15,652 nucleotides of DNA from Clostridia bacterium (GTDB lineage: Bacteria > Bacillota > Clostridia > TANB77 > UBA1234). Numbering within the stretch: position 1 is the first letter of the stretch; each line of letters begins with the position of its first letter. Made by a program: the position numbers and the translations under genes. The stretch lies in the NCBI GenBank assembly GCA_900753975.1, contig CAAEBC010000027.1, forward strand, positions 1-15,652. Direction: 5' to 3'. The notes below the pieces were generated by a model. That model saw only the letters and a program-made list of their open reading frames with translations. It did no database searches and had not been told where the DNA came from. Below are positions 6,577-13,780 of the stretch, one piece after another.

Positions 6577-8421
6577 TTAGTTTGGCTTTATCAATAAATT
6601 ATTTCTTATAAGTGTATTTGCATCTTTTATCATTTGCTTTGACTTTATACTTTGCTTTAACATATCATTTGTAATTCGAATTTCTTCGCCAGTTTTCCTA
6701 TCAAAAGCTTTGTTATATATTTCTATGCCAGAAACTGGCTGATAATAAAATACATCATCAGATATGTAACTGCCCGTTCCAACGTGCATTTGCTCACAAA
6801 TAATATTGTCCTTTACAGTAAATAAATCTTTACCCATCATAATCGATTTATTATTTTCTATTCCAAGTAAATGAAGAAGTGTCGGAAGCACATCAACGTG
6901 AGATGCAACAGTTTCTATTTTTTCGCCACTTTCCATTCCAGGAACATGTATTACACATGGAACATTAAACATATCCATATATGAAAAATCATGTCCTAAA
7001 AAGTCTGCGACAAATTCAGCATTTTCAATATTATAATTTGGAATTGCAAAGTGATCTCCGTATATAATAAATATCGAATTATCATACAAACCATTTTTCT
7101 TTAGCTCCTTAAAAAAGCTCTCCAAAGCGCTATCTACATAGTTTGCAGCATTTAAATAATATCCAAATAAAGAATCCTTGTGTTCTTTTTCTAACTCTAT
7201 ATTTGAATTATCTTCACCAATGTAAAAAGGATGATGTGAAGATAATGTTATAATGAATGAATAAAAAGGTTCACTCATCTCTTTCATTTTACTTGCCGTC
7301 TCTTTAAGAAAAGTTTTATCAGAAATCCCCATGCCAACTATATCTTCGGTAGTAAAATCTTCCGAAGAATAAAATCTATCAAAGCCTTGATATTTATATG
7401 CTTCTTCTCTATTCCAAAATTCTTTCTTATAGCCATGAAATACATTTGACTCTTGATAGCCATTATCTTTTAATATATATGGTAAGCTATAATATTCCCT
7501 ATCATAAAAATCTGTATAAACAGAATTTTTGCTAGAAGCATACACCGAATTATTAACCTCAAACTCTGCATCAGAAGTATTGCCAGCACCAACTGTATAA
7601 TAATAATTTGGAAAATAATATCCATTATTCTTTAAAGAATTTAAAAAAGGCATTATTTCTTGACCGTTATAACTACTATCAACAACAAAAGATTGCAAAG
7701 CTTCAACTTGTATTATAATAATATTTTTCCCACTAAGTGAGCCATATTTTTCATCCTTATTTACCTTTAAAGGAATCAAATATTTTTCATAATCTATATC
7801 ATCGTCACTTTCGAAACAAACATCATAAATATCATTAAAATGATAACAAAAAGCCTCACTTTGTAAATAATTTAATCTGAAATCAGTAACGCAAATTTCT
7901 CTTATTCCAAACCCCAAAATTCCAATAAATAATGTAGCTAAAACCACATTTAAAACCTTAATATTTATTTTATCTTTTATAAAGCTATATAATCTTCTAT
8001 GTATAAATGCTATATATATTACTATCAAAGGTACATCTAATAAAATCCACCAAAACTTCATTGGATTAATCGCTTCGACCGAATCTTCCACACCTCGTAA
8101 TTGCCACAAGAGATTTAAATTACCAACGGTAGGAAACCTATTATTATACGAAAAATACAAAGCATCAATAAAGAAAACAATCGAAATAAAAATATAAGTT
8201 ATAGATACGAAAATATTTGAGGCCTTAGAACTAAAAATTCTAATAACCTCAAATATTCCAAAAATAATAAACAAAGTTGATATAGCATAAATATTAGCAT
8301 AGTCTCCAAAATTCATAATCTCGTAAACATTTGCAAACTTAAAAAATCCTGCAATTGCAAACAAAATTACAACAATTTGAGTAAAAGAATCATATAGCAA
8401 ATCCCTTTGCTTTATTTTCAA
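6577..8421 (-). CDS. Lipoteichoic acid synthase family membrane sulfatase-fold protein
   Basis: Probably transfers glycerol-phosphate units from phosphatidylglycerol to a growing envelope polymer outside the membrane. From the chosen start it has 614 residues: five predicted membrane segments (about 14-31, 43-64, 70-89, 124-141, 155-172), then an extracellular sulfatase-like domain with IIIIQVEAL (metal-binding Glu240), GNTSDAEF with the catalytic Thr282, SSHHPFY (395-396) and the metal ligands Asp455-His456 in YGDHF. This is the LtaS order. The frame has an ATG at 8466 inside the end of typA, but it lacks a ribosome site; a TTG at 8421 has AAAGGGTGA just ahead and starts 17 bases after the typA stop, so I prefer it. 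Whether the polymer is true type I lipoteichoic acid cannot be told from sequence. Confidence 0.88.
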   Translation of the reverse strand: MKIKQRDLLYDSFTQIVVILFAIAGFFKFANVYEIMNFGDYANIYAISTLFIIFGIFEVIRIFSSKASNIFVSITYIFISIVFFIDALYFSYNNRFPTVGNLNLLWQLRGVEDSVEAINPMKFWWILLDVPLIVIYIAFIHRRLYSFIKDKINIKVLNVVLATLFIGILGFGIREICVTDFRLNYLQSEAFCYHFNDIYDVCFESDDDIDYEKYLIPLKVNKDEKYGSLSGKNIIIIQVEALQSFVVDSSYNGQEIMPFLNSLKNNGYYFPNYYYTVGAGNTSDAEFEVNNSVYASSKNSVYTDFYDREYYSLPYILKDNGYQESNVFHGYKKEFWNREEAYKYQGFDRFYSSEDFTTEDIVGMGISDKTFLKETASKMKEMSEPFYSFIITLSSHHPFYIGEDNSNIELEKEHKDSLFGYYLNAANYVDSALESFFKELKKNGLYDNSIFIIYGDHFAIPNYNIENAEFVADFLGHDFSYMDMFNVPCVIHVPGMESGEKIETVASHVDVLPTLLHLLGIENNKSIMMGKDLFTVKDNIICEQMHVGTGSYISDDVFYYQPVSGIEIYNKAFDRKTGEEIRITNDMLKQSIKSKQMIKDANTLIRNNLLIKPN

Positions 8422-8438
8422 AAAATCACCCTTTACAA

Positions 8439-10253
8439 TTATAGTAATCCGTTTGCTCTCATCCAACGAATTCTTGCTGTTGGATCAAGAATCTTCTTTC
8501 TTAATCTAATATTCTTTGGAGTTACCTCAACTAATTCATCTTCTCCAATATACTCAATAGCTTGCTCTAGCGAGAATATTCTTGGTGGTACAAGTCTTAA
8601 TGCATCATCGCTTCCTGAAGCTCTTGTATTTGTCAAATGTTTTTCTTTACATACATTAACTTCCATATCTTCTGGTCTTGGATTCTCGCCAATAATCATT
8701 CCTTGGTAAACATCAACACCAGGTCCAATAAATAAAGTACCTCTTTCTTGAGCATTAAATAGTCCATAAGTTACTGATTTGCCTGTTTCAAAAGCAATCA
8801 AAGAACCTTTTGTTCTAGCAGAAATTTCGCCCTTATATGGCTCATATCCATCAAACACGTGGTTCATAATTCCGTTTCCTTTTGTATCAGTCATAAATTC
8901 ATTTCTATAACCAATTAAACCTCTAGATGGAATCTTAAACTCAAGTCGTGTATAACCTTGATCACCAACAATCATATTAATCATTTCAGCTTTTCTGCGA
9001 CCAAGTTTTTCAATAACATTACCTGTAAACTCGTCTGGAACATCTATAACTAGCTCTTCCATAGGCTCACATTTAACACCATCAATTTCTTTATAAATAA
9101 CATTTGGTCTTGAAACCATAAATTCAAAACCTTCTCTTCTCATAGTTTCAATCAAAACTGAAAGGTGAAGTTCACCTCTACCAGAAACTTTAAAACTATC
9201 CGTAGAATCTGTTTCCTCAACTCTTAAACTTACATTTGATTCAAGTTCTTTCATAAGTCTATCTTTCAAATGTCTAGAAGTAACAAATTGACCCTCTCTA
9301 CCTGCAAAAGGTCCGTTATTTACACTAAATGTCATGCTCAAAGTTGGTTCATCAATATCTACAAAAGGTATAGCCTCAGGGTGTGCCGAATCTGCTATTG
9401 TTTCCCCGATATTAATATCTGGTATACCCATAACAGCAATAATATCTCCAGCTTCAGCTTTCTCTATTTCAAATCTCTTCAAACCTTGGTAAGTATAAAG
9501 TTTACCAATCTTAGTTTGTTGAATATCACCATTTTTTCTACATACAGCAACATTCTGACCTTGAGAAATACTACCACTTTCAACCCTACCTATAGCAATT
9601 CTTCCTACATAGTTATCGTAGTCAATACTTGAAACAAGCATTTGCATAGGTTTGTCTGGATGAACTTTTGGAGCACCGATATATTTAATTATTGTTTCAA
9701 AAACAGGTGTCATATCCGTTCCAGGAGTATTTAAATCCTTAGAAGCAGTACCTTGTTTTCCAGAAGCATAAATAACTGGAAAACCAAGTTGTTCGTCGCT
9801 TGCAGCTAAATCAAAGAATAAATTTATAACTTCATCTACGACTTCGTTTGGTCTAGCACCAGGTCTGTCTATTTTATTTACAACGACGATAGGCTTTAAA
9901 TCAAGGGCTAATGCTTTTCTTAAAACGAATCTTGTTTGAGGCATAACACCTTCAAAAGCATCAACTAATAGTAAAACACCATCTACCATCTTAAGTACAC
10001 GTTCAACTTCTCCACCGAAATCTGCGTGACCTGGCGTATCGATAATATTAATTTTGTAGTCGCCATACTTAACAGCTGTATTTTTAGCAAGTATAGTGAT
10101 TCCTCTTTCTTTTTCAAGTGCATTAGAGTCCATAACTCTCTCGTCGATATGTTCATTTTCTCTAAATGTACCTGATTGTTTTAAAAGTGCATCAACCAAA
10201 GTAGTCTTACCATGGTCAACGTGTGCAATGATTGCAACATTTCTTATTTCCAT
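8439..10253 (-). CDS. typA: Ribosome-associated GTPase TypA/BipA
   Basis: A translational GTPase of the elongation factor G type that assists 50S assembly and growth under stress such as cold. It has 604 residues, as usual. The G domain shows AHVDHGKT (10-17), the switch I Thr53 in RGITI, DTPGH (72-76), NKID (126-129) and YASGKQG. It is followed by EF-Tu domain 2-like and EF-G domain III and V-like regions and the BipA-specific C-terminal part (PPRIFSLEQAIEYIGEDELVEVTP and onward). AAAGGGG lies before the ATG. A perfect TATAAT (minus strand, 10278-10273) precedes the gene, but I see no convincing -35 box. It follows rpsA and is closely followed by the ltaS-like gene. Confidence 0.97.
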   Translation of the reverse strand: MEIRNVAIIAHVDHGKTTLVDALLKQSGTFRENEHIDERVMDSNALEKERGITILAKNTAVKYGDYKINIIDTPGHADFGGEVERVLKMVDGVLLLVDAFEGVMPQTRFVLRKALALDLKPIVVVNKIDRPGARPNEVVDEVINLFFDLAASDEQLGFPVIYASGKQGTASKDLNTPGTDMTPVFETIIKYIGAPKVHPDKPMQMLVSSIDYDNYVGRIAIGRVESGSISQGQNVAVCRKNGDIQQTKIGKLYTYQGLKRFEIEKAEAGDIIAVMGIPDINIGETIADSAHPEAIPFVDIDEPTLSMTFSVNNGPFAGREGQFVTSRHLKDRLMKELESNVSLRVEETDSTDSFKVSGRGELHLSVLIETMRREGFEFMVSRPNVIYKEIDGVKCEPMEELVIDVPDEFTGNVIEKLGRRKAEMINMIVGDQGYTRLEFKIPSRGLIGYRNEFMTDTKGNGIMNHVFDGYEPYKGEISARTKGSLIAFETGKSVTYGLFNAQERGTLFIGPGVDVYQGMIIGENPRPEDMEVNVCKEKHLTNTRASGSDDALRLVPPRIFSLEQAIEYIGEDELVEVTPKNIRLRKKILDPTARIRWMRANGLL

Positions 10254-10313
10254 AAAAATTCCCCTTTTCCTAATTATATCAACTAGTATTTACATAATCA
10301 TGTTTGAAGTCAG

Positions 10314-10345
10314 TATATTAGCGGGTTTTGAAGCCCGCTTATATA
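10314..10345 (-). terminator. Hairpin after rpsA
   Basis: TATATTAGCGGG (10314-10325) and CCCGCTTATATA (10334-10345) form a 12 bp stem with one mismatch and an eight-base loop, close to the rpsA stop. Neither strand has a proper T-run after it, so it may weaken read-through into typA or protect the rpsA 3' end rather than end transcription fully. Confidence 0.45.
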
Positions 10346-10353
10346 TTGTGATC

Positions 10354-11445
10354 TTATTCATTCTCAGAAGTTGAAGTTTCTTCTTCAGGAGCACCTTCTA
10401 ACTCTCTAATAGAAAGTTCAATTCTCTTTTTGTCTACATCAATCTCTTGAACTTTAGCTGTAACAACTTGTCCAATCTCAAGAACATCTTCTGGTTTTGA
10501 AATTCTCTTATGAGTAATATTTGAAATGTGAACTAATCCTTCTAAACCGTTATCCATTTCAACAAAAGCTCCAAAAGGTTTCATGCTAACTACTTTAGCA
10601 TCAACAATATCTCCAACTTGAATACTCATATTAGCCCAAGGATTGTCTTCTGGTTTTCTGTATCCCAAAGCAATTCTCTTATTTTCTTTGTCAACGCTTA
10701 AAACCTTAACATCAATCTCTTGACCAACTTTAAATAAATCTGCTGGATTTTTAACTAATTTCCAAGACATTTCAGAAATATGAAGTAATCCATCAACACC
10801 ACCGATATCAACGAAAGCACCATAGTCTGTTAATTGTCTAACAGTACCTCTAATTACTTTACCTGGTTCGATAGTCGCCCAAGTTTGAGCTTGTTTTAAA
10901 TCTCTTAACTCTTTAGCAACTTTTCTTTCAGAACCAACAATCTTTCTCTTTTCTGGATTGTATTCGATAATTTTAATTACTATATTTTTTCCTCTATAAT
11001 CATCTAAGTTTTCAACTTTTTCAGCAAGTTGACCTTGTGGAATAAAAATCTTTGTTGCACCGTTTTCGGCAACAACTCCACCTTTAACAACATCCACAAC
11101 CTTTGCTTCGATAGCTTTATTATTTTTTACATTAGCTTCGAATTCTTCTTGTAATTTCTTTCTTTGTAATCTCTTTGTTGAAAGCAAAATATTTCCTTGT
11201 CCATTATTCATTTTTAAAATATAAGCTGTGATTTTATCTCCAACTTTATATTTTGAAGATGGAACCTCATCACTGTATGAGAATTCATCTCTTGGAACAA
11301 TACCATCTGCTTTATATCCTAAGTCTACAAAGATATCATCTCCAACGATATCTACGACTGTACCTTCTACAACAGTTCCCTCTTCTAATCTTTTAAGTGA
11401 GTTTTCATATAACTCTGCAAAATTTTGATTTTCATTATTTGCCAT
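10354..11445 (-). CDS. rpsA: Ribosomal protein S1-like protein with four S1 domains
   Basis: RNA-binding protein of the small ribosomal subunit that helps mRNA reach the ribosome. The 363 residues contain four S1 (OB-fold) domains at about 22-92, 110-174, 195-263 and 278-347. The third and fourth are the most typical (YGAFVDIGGVDGLLHISEMS and FGAFVEMDNGLEGLVHISN); the second is degenerate. The acidic tail EEETSTSENE is common in this group. Firmicute S1 homologues are shorter than the six-domain Escherichia coli protein, and in many Clostridia S1 is fused to IspH; here it stands alone. AAAGGA lies about ten bases before the ATG and a good promoter lies upstream. Binding to the ribosome as a true S1 is inferred. 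Confidence 0.93.
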   Translation of the reverse strand: MANNENQNFAELYENSLKRLEEGTVVEGTVVDIVGDDIFVDLGYKADGIVPRDEFSYSDEVPSSKYKVGDKITAYILKMNNGQGNILLSTKRLQRKKLQEEFEANVKNNKAIEAKVVDVVKGGVVAENGATKIFIPQGQLAEKVENLDDYRGKNIVIKIIEYNPEKRKIVGSERKVAKELRDLKQAQTWATIEPGKVIRGTVRQLTDYGAFVDIGGVDGLLHISEMSWKLVKNPADLFKVGQEIDVKVLSVDKENKRIALGYRKPEDNPWANMSIQVGDIVDAKVVSMKPFGAFVEMDNGLEGLVHISNITHKRISKPEDVLEIGQVVTAKVQEIDVDKKRIELSIRELEGAPEEETSTSENE

Positions 11446-11512
11446 TTTAAATCAATCCTTTCCTTTTCTGCTAACTTATTTTAACAAACAAAAGCCCATT
11501 AAAACCTTTATA

Positions 11513-11541
11513 ATTATCCTATATTTTCGACAAAAAGTCAA
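11513..11541 (-). promoter_or_regulatory. Predicted sigma-A promoter of rpsA
   Basis: On the minus strand TTGACT (11541-11536), a 17-base spacer and GATAAT (11518-11513): 5/6 and 5/6 matches with ideal spacing. The start point would be near 11506, giving a leader of about 60 bases. The -35 box is part of the inverted repeat TTGAC-N5-GTCGA (11527-11541). Confidence 0.65.
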
Positions 11542-11572
11542 TTGATATAAACAAAAAATCGAAAAAAATCTG

Positions 11573-11724
11573 AGCAATAATGCGATACCAGAATATCGAG
11601 GTTTGATAAAACTTTTATTCGCTAAGTTTTGTCAAGGTAGTATGGCTTTACCATCTCCACCTTGACAAAAAAACGCTACTAAAAGTATTATCAAACCTCG
11701 ATATTCTGGTATCGCATTATTGCT
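11573..11724 (-). repeat. Palindromic element, copy 2 (shared core 11600-11697, private arms 11573-11599 and 11698-11724)
   Basis: A 152 bp palindrome lying exactly between two divergent promoters. The 27 bp outer arms (AGCAATAATGCG... and its reverse complement) are a perfect inverted pair with no similarity to the arms of copy 1. The 98 bp core, read on the minus strand, begins GGTTTGATAA and ends TTATCAAACC and aligns with the whole core of copy 1 at 3766-3861. The central stem is ATGG / CCAT (11642-11645 with 11651-11654), where copy 1 has ATTG / CAAT, a paired change that keeps the stem. Inside the core, stem mismatches are tolerated at the same places in both copies, while the arms have none. 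Interpreted as a second member of a small mobile palindrome family. Confidence 0.85.
11662..11691 (+). promoter_or_regulatory. Possible outward promoter inside palindromic element copy 2
   Basis: TTGACA (11662-11667, full consensus), an 18-base spacer and TATTAT (11686-11691, 5/6) read outward toward the phosphodiesterase gene. The equivalent strand of copy 1 keeps TTGACA but has a poorer -10 region. The strong palindrome downstream would fold in any transcript, so activity is uncertain. Confidence 0.3.
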
Positions 11725-11745
11725 TGGGAAGAGGCTTTCTTTTGG

Positions 11746-11774
11746 TTGACGTAATGTCAATATGATGTTATAAT
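11746..11774 (+). promoter_or_regulatory. Predicted sigma-A promoter of the phosphodiesterase gene, with overlapping inverted repeat
   Basis: TTGACG (11746-11751), 17 bases, TATAAT (11769-11774): 5/6 and 6/6 matches. The -35 box is the left half of the perfect inverted repeat TTGAC-GTAAT-GTCAA (11746-11760), which could be a repressor site. Transcription would start near 11781, about 50 bases before the ATG. Confidence 0.75.
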
Positions 11775-11832
11775 ATTTCTCGTAAAAACCGCTACATGAT
11801 ACTCTAATAATAATTTATAGGAGGTAAGTAAA

Positions 11833-12711
11833 ATGAGTATTTCTGCAAAGAACCTTATAGAAATTCAAAAAAAGCAAAACAAAAAACGGAGATTTAGGAC
11901 ACTACTTTTTACCTTAATTTTTCTTTTCGTAACATATCGTGGTCTTTTTTCAATCTTGCTAATTTCAGCAGATATAAAAATCACTGCTCATCGTGGAAGC
12001 ACTGTACTTTCACCTGAAAACAGCATTTCCTCTGTAGTCGAGGCACTTGCCTTAAATGTAGACTATATAGAAGTTGATGCTCAACTAACCAAAGACGGCA
12101 AGGTAATTCTCTTACACGACCGCACTTTTAAACGTACTGCTGGAGTAACAAGTAAGCCGAAAGATTTGACTTACGCAGAAATGCAAAATATAAACATCGG
12201 GTATTATAAGCCCTCTGCTTTTGAAACTCCCGTTCCTTTACTCGAAGATGTAATAAGACTTTGTCGATACTCTTGTGGCTTAAATATTGAATTAAAAGAC
12301 TATGGTAATAATGATGGACTTCCCGCTAAAGTTGTGCAACTTCTTGAGGATTATGACTATATAGATGGATGCTATATCACTTCTACTTCGTCTAAATTTC
12401 TAAAAGAAGTCCGTAACCTAAACCCAAATATAAAAATTGGCCTAATAACTAGCTCAACTATGCTCACAACCTATATAAACAATAGCTTCGTCGATTTTTA
12501 TTCGGTAAATTATCTATCGCTTTCTCCCTCAATAACCTTGTATATCCGTTCAAGTAAGAAAAAAATTCATGCTTGGACACCAAGTTCAAAAATCACGGTT
12601 GAAACAGCTATACGCATGGGGGCAAACAATATTATCACAGATGACATTTCAACAACTAAATTTACAATAATTTCTATGACTAAAGAACTCATCGAAAAGG
12701 GCAGTAACTAA
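11833..12711 (+). CDS. Membrane-anchored glycerophosphodiester phosphodiesterase
   Basis: Hydrolyses glycerophosphodiesters (from phospholipid head groups or glycerol-phosphate polymers) to glycerol 3-phosphate and an alcohol. It has 292 residues: a basic N-terminus, one membrane segment at about 22-46, then a GDPD TIM barrel. Catalytic and metal residues are all visible: His53-Arg54 in AHRG, Glu63 in PEN, Glu80 and Asp82 in EVDAQ, His95-Asp96 in LLHD, Glu153 and Lys155 in NIELKD. The C-terminal AWTP and GANNIITDD segments are typical. AGGAGGT precedes the ATG. It is the only plus-strand gene here and has its own promoter and terminator. Nine of 12 arginine codons are CGN while the neighbours use mainly AGA, which hints at a separate origin. 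The catalytic domain is probably extracytoplasmic, since the basic N-terminus should stay inside. Confidence 0.92.
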   Translation: MSISAKNLIEIQKKQNKKRRFRTLLFTLIFLFVTYRGLFSILLISADIKITAHRGSTVLSPENSISSVVEALALNVDYIEVDAQLTKDGKVILLHDRTFKRTAGVTSKPKDLTYAEMQNINIGYYKPSAFETPVPLLEDVIRLCRYSCGLNIELKDYGNNDGLPAKVVQLLEDYDYIDGCYITSTSSKFLKEVRNLNPNIKIGLITSSTMLTTYINNSFVDFYSVNYLSLSPSITLYIRSSKKKIHAWTPSSKITVETAIRMGANNIITDDISTTKFTIISMTKELIEKGSN

Positions 12712-12733
12712 TTAGCTACTGCCCTCTTTTTAT
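12699..12733 (+). terminator. Terminator overlapping the end of the phosphodiesterase gene, possibly bidirectional
   Basis: GGGCAGTA (12699-12706) pairs with TACTGCCC (12717-12724), followed by CTCTTTTTATT. The left arm encodes the last residues of the gene and the stop codon (12709-12711) lies in the loop. On the minus strand the same stem is followed by TTTT, so it can also serve the converging FG-GAP-like gene. Confidence 0.8.
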
Positions 12734-12762
12734 TCACAAATCGATTCTTCACACCCACTCTC

Positions 12763-13602
12763 CTAATATAGTAAATTTCCAACCTTACTACCTTTGGCTT
12801 CTTTCACACACCACTTACCATTTTCATACTTCCAAATAACTATTATCTCATCTAACAAATCTTCATCATTAAACCCTATAATCCTTTGCTTAGTCTGAAT
12901 CCCATAAAACCCATCTAACTGCACAAAATCAACACTTGTAAAACCAGATATAGTAATTTTCGCATCATCTTTCAAAATTCTTCCAGACTCATCAAAAAAT
13001 CCATTTGTAACATAGTTTTCTTTTCTGTCGGTCAATTCTAAATTTACTTCTTTTTTATATTTGCTACATTTTAAATATACCTTAAAACCATCTATAAAAT
13101 TACCAGTAAATATAATACCCTTATTATCTCTAGCCTTAAAAATCTCTTCTAACTTTTCATCTTGCAAAGTTACAATTCTCATTGTAATATTACCCTTTTC
13201 ATCATTTACAGCTAAAACAATCTCCTTATTTCCATCACCATTTAATTCATATATCATTATCCTAGGCAATTCACCACTAAACTTTTTTAACTTAGTAGCA
13301 TAAAAAGTTTCTGTAGCAGGATTATATAAAACGATTTGCATATTTTGAGCCACTGTGTCTTCCGGGTATGCCTTCTCCCCAATAGCAATTATCATATCTT
13401 TATTTCCATCACCATTTACATCATCCATTGCATAATTTAAAACATACATATTAGCACCATAATCCACATACGAAAACACATCACCAACATTTAACTCCAA
13501 AGGTTTAAAATTCTCAGCATCATTTGTGTTTCTAGAAACAAAAGAAAAAATAAAAGCTATTATACAAAGAGCTAAAACAAGCCAAAAAAATTTACTTTTC
13601 AT
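12763..13602 (-). CDS. Exported or membrane-anchored protein with FG-GAP/VCBS-like repeats, function unknown
   Basis: A 279-residue protein with an uncleaved anchor or signal segment at residues 6-23 and the rest predicted outside the membrane. Two repeat units are clear: DDVNGDGNKDMIIAIG (60-75) and YELNGDGNKEIVLAV (118-132). Each holds a DxNxDG-like calcium-binding loop followed by a beta-strand, as in FG-GAP/VCBS beta-propeller blades. A third, weaker unit may be GFNDEDLLDEIIVIW (243-257). There are too few blades for a whole propeller by sequence alone. No lipobox cysteine or catalytic motif is seen. AAGGAGGAG precedes the ATG. It converges on the phosphodiesterase gene and shares its terminator hairpin. 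A binding or sensing role on the cell surface is a guess. Confidence 0.75.
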   Translation of the reverse strand: MKSKFFWLVLALCIIAFIFSFVSRNTNDAENFKPLELNVGDVFSYVDYGANMYVLNYAMDDVNGDGNKDMIIAIGEKAYPEDTVAQNMQIVLYNPATETFYATKLKKFSGELPRIMIYELNGDGNKEIVLAVNDEKGNITMRIVTLQDEKLEEIFKARDNKGIIFTGNFIDGFKVYLKCSKYKKEVNLELTDRKENYVTNGFFDESGRILKDDAKITISGFTSVDFVQLDGFYGIQTKQRIIGFNDEDLLDEIIVIWKYENGKWCVKEAKGSKVGNLLY

Positions 13603-13671
13603 AGCAAAACTCCTCCTTTATAACACATAATTATTCGGAGAAGTTTTATAATATTACTCTTATTTTAATAA

Positions 13672-13753
13672 CGAGAAAAGTGGGACCGAGGAAGAACGCG
13701 AGAAAAGGGGACGGACCTCCAATTTAAAGGTCCGTCCCTTTTTCTCGTTTTTT
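13672..13753. repeat. GGGACGG-type hairpin repeat with duplicated left arm
   Basis: A 20-base arm CGAGAAAAGGGGACGGACCT (13699-13718) pairs with its inverted copy at 13728-13747 (one wobble), with a nine-base loop and, on the plus strand, a run of six T (13748-13753). A second, imperfect copy of the left arm, CGAGAAAAGTGGGACC, lies at 13672-13687, so the right arm could pair with either. Dispersed hairpins containing GGGACGG are, as far as I recall, frequent in clostridial genomes and often near REP-associated Y1 transposases; that link is inference. It sits after the RNHCP gene and may serve as its terminator even though the T-run is on the opposite strand. Confidence 0.55.
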
Positions 13754-13780
13754 CAGTTTGAACATTTTCTCACAGTTTAT

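Larger units (their letters stand above)
11446..11832. other. Divergent intergenic region between rpsA and the phosphodiesterase gene
   Basis: This 387-base gap without a gene holds, from left to right, the rpsA ribosome site and promoter, palindromic element copy 2, and the promoter and AGGAGGT ribosome site (11819-11825) of the plus-strand gene. I see no small open frame with a ribosome site and no tRNA or riboswitch fold beyond these. Confidence 0.8.

Noticed and set aside
10273..10278. A typA promoter based on a perfect TATAAT
   Set aside because: No acceptable -35 box lies 16-18 bases upstream (the best candidate TTCAAA is 24 bases away), so I did not list it as a feature.
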